This document shows, piece after piece, positions 7,014 through 7,520 of a stretch of DNA of 7,520 nt. The position numbers and the translations under genes are program-made. Origin of the DNA: an uncultured Acetatifactor sp. (GTDB lineage Bacteria > Bacillota > Clostridia > Lachnospirales > Lachnospiraceae); NCBI GenBank assembly GCA_910584435.1, contig CAJUAP010000053.1, positions 21,001 through 28,520 on the forward strand, given 5' to 3'. How positions within the stretch are numbered: the first letter of the stretch is position 1; every line of letters starts with the position of its first letter. The notes under the pieces are model-generated. The model was not told where the DNA came from. It was given only the letters and a program-made list of their open reading frames with translations, and searched no databases.

Positions 7014-7043
7014 ATTCTACACGCTATAATGTTATTCTGTCAA
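7014..7043 (-). promoter_or_regulatory. Predicted sigma-A promoter for the small ORF and miaB
   Basis: On the minus strand a perfect TTGACA (7038-7043) and TAGAAT (7014-7019, one mismatch) are separated by 18 bp. The expected start is near 7007, giving a leader of about 22 nt to the small ORF. It is one of the two best promoters in the window. Confidence 0.75.
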
Positions 7044-7264
7044 GTTTTGTTGGAACAAAAATAAGAAAGTGGGGCGTTTTGTGTGCATTAGTTACTGTGA
7101 ACGGAGTGAACAGTGAGGAAAATAGAAATGACATATATTTTTTGGGTATATTGTAAATCTGTTCTGCATATGCCATAATGCCAACAGGCAAACGGATACA
7201 GTAAAATCTATCATTGTACACACTCCCTTTCCGTTGCCGGATTGGGTATGACAACAAAAGCATT

Positions 7265-7293
7265 ATACCATGATTGCAGTTCAATCATGGTAT
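7265..7293. repeat. Perfect 12-bp inverted repeat overlapping a -10-like element
   Basis: ATACCATGATTG (7265-7276) and CAATCATGGTAT (7282-7293) pair perfectly around CAGTT. The left arm overlaps the -10-like element at 7262-7267 read on the minus strand. There is no U-tract. It could be an operator or an RNA hairpin. Confidence 0.65.
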
Positions 7294-7349
7294 GGATGGC
7301 CATTCGGCCGTTTCCTGCCTTGAATATGGTCTTATTATACCATAATTTC

Positions 7350-7389
7350 ATGCGCTTAAAGAGGGGTGTTTACACACCCTCTTGCGCAT
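7350..7389. repeat. Imperfect hairpin between two direct repeats
   Basis: ATGCGC (7350-7355) pairs with GCGCAT (7384-7389). After an internal loop, AGAGGGGTGT (7360-7369) pairs with ACACCCTCT (7374-7382) with one bulge. Only TTT follows the GC-rich stem on the minus strand, so it would be a poor terminator. It lies inside the segment bounded by the ATTATACCATAA direct repeats. Confidence 0.55.
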
Positions 7390-7401
7390 ATGGAATCAGT
7401 A

Positions 7402-7428
7402 GTTGACACAATGCATTTCTGTGTCAAC
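7402..7428. repeat. Perfect 9-bp inverted repeat directly after a -10-like element
   Basis: GTTGACACA (7402-7410) and TGTGTCAAC (7420-7428) pair perfectly around a 9-nt loop. On the minus strand it starts immediately after TATAAT (7429-7434), so it would cover the transcription start. Its core GACACA...TGTGTC is shared with the inverted repeat at the mutS start site. Each arm also contains a TTGACA, but neither has a matching -10 at 16-18 bp. Confidence 0.6.
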
Positions 7429-7467
7429 ATTATACCATAAATACCTTTTTCAGGAAATACATGGAAT

Positions 7468-7510
7468 AAAAACCTGCTAACAAAAGTCAAGACTTTTTAG
7501 CAGGTTTTTT
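7468..7510. terminator. Bidirectional intrinsic terminator
   Basis: AAAAACCTGCTA (7468-7479) pairs with TAGCAGGTTTTT (7498-7509). Inside it AAAAGTC (7482-7488) pairs with GACTTTT (7491-7497), giving a long nearly continuous stem with two unpaired bases on one side. Reading right to left, the stem is followed by TTTTTATT; reading left to right, by TTTTTTATAAATTTTT. All genes here are on the minus strand, so it most likely ends a minus-strand gene just beyond the right edge of the window. Confidence 0.85.
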
Positions 7511-7520
7511 ATAAATTTTT

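Larger units (their letters stand above)
7044..7467 (-). other. Non-coding region with three ATGGTATAAT copies and three hairpins
   Basis: This stretch holds no confident gene. ATTATACCAT (minus strand ATGGTATAAT, an extended -10 TGnTATAAT) occurs at 7262-7271, 7334-7343 and 7429-7438. The latter two extend to a 12-bp perfect direct repeat (ATTATACCATAA, 7334-7345 and 7429-7440). No good TTGACA-like -35 accompanies them. A 40-codon ORF (7092-7214, minus, starting MIDFTVSVCLLALW) has a GGGAG site 8 nt upstream and lies about 40 nt downstream of the expected start from the leftmost -10 copy; I would not call it a gene without conservation data. On the plus strand, GTGAAC is repeated at 7097-7102 and 7106-7111. 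Confidence 0.45.

Noticed and set aside
7024..7284. 86-codon minus-strand frame beginning with TTG
   Set aside because: It has no ribosome binding site, runs through the promoter at 7014-7043 and across the hairpin at 7265-7293, and has no recognisable domain.
7403..7434. TTGACA at 7403-7408 as a plus-strand promoter
   Set aside because: The nearest -10-like hexamer (CATTAT, 7428-7433) is at 19 bp spacing and no plus-strand gene follows; TTGACA is better explained as an arm of the inverted repeat.
7044..7467. CRISPR array
   Set aside because: The repeated ATTATACCAT unit is only 10-12 bp, spacing is uneven (72 and 95 bp), and no cas genes are present.

Overview
The window looks like chromosomal DNA of an anaerobic Clostridia-type Firmicute, probably Lachnospiraceae. 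This is inferred from the moderately low GC content, strong AGGAGG-type ribosome binding sites, the gene order miaB - mutS - mutL, and protein sequences that read like that family (e.g. the IVEDLP...KYPFKSG stretch of MiaB). No database search was possible. All confident genes lie on the minus strand, so the genetic order runs from the right end of the window to the left.

Right end, 6985-7520: about 535 bp with no confident gene. It starts with a bidirectional hairpin terminator (7468-7510), which presumably ends a gene lying to the right. Next comes a stretch with three copies of ATGGTATAAT (extended -10-like, minus strand) interleaved with three hairpins, and then a clear TTGACA/TAGAAT promoter (7014-7043). 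That promoter leads into a 32-codon, very basic small ORF with an excellent Shine-Dalgarno (6886-6984), followed 54 nt later by miaB (5317-6831), the tRNA methylthiotransferase. miaB carries an in-frame 18-bp tandem duplication.

Middle, 4168-5316: a secreted LysM-domain protein (4410-5198) lies between miaB and mutS. After it comes a strong predicted promoter for mutS (4304-4332). A perfect 15-bp inverted repeat overlaps the predicted mutS transcription start, so the mutS mRNA should begin with a stem-loop. A 16-bp palindrome lies further down the leader.

Left end, 1-4167: full-length mutS (893 aa), then a 193-bp gap packed with three consecutive inverted repeats (possible REP-like element), then mutL, of which the first 430 codons are present; its 3' part, with the expected endonuclease domain, is outside the window. 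MutS recognises mismatches and recruits MutL, so the two genes form the methyl-independent mismatch repair module of Gram-positive bacteria. MiaB acts on tRNA. The LysM protein belongs to the cell envelope and has no obvious functional link to the others.

The window is largely conventional housekeeping DNA. The points worth a second look are the small basic ORF upstream of miaB, the repeated promoter/hairpin region at the right end, the stem-loop at the mutS start site, the mutS-mutL palindromes and the MiaB micro-duplication.
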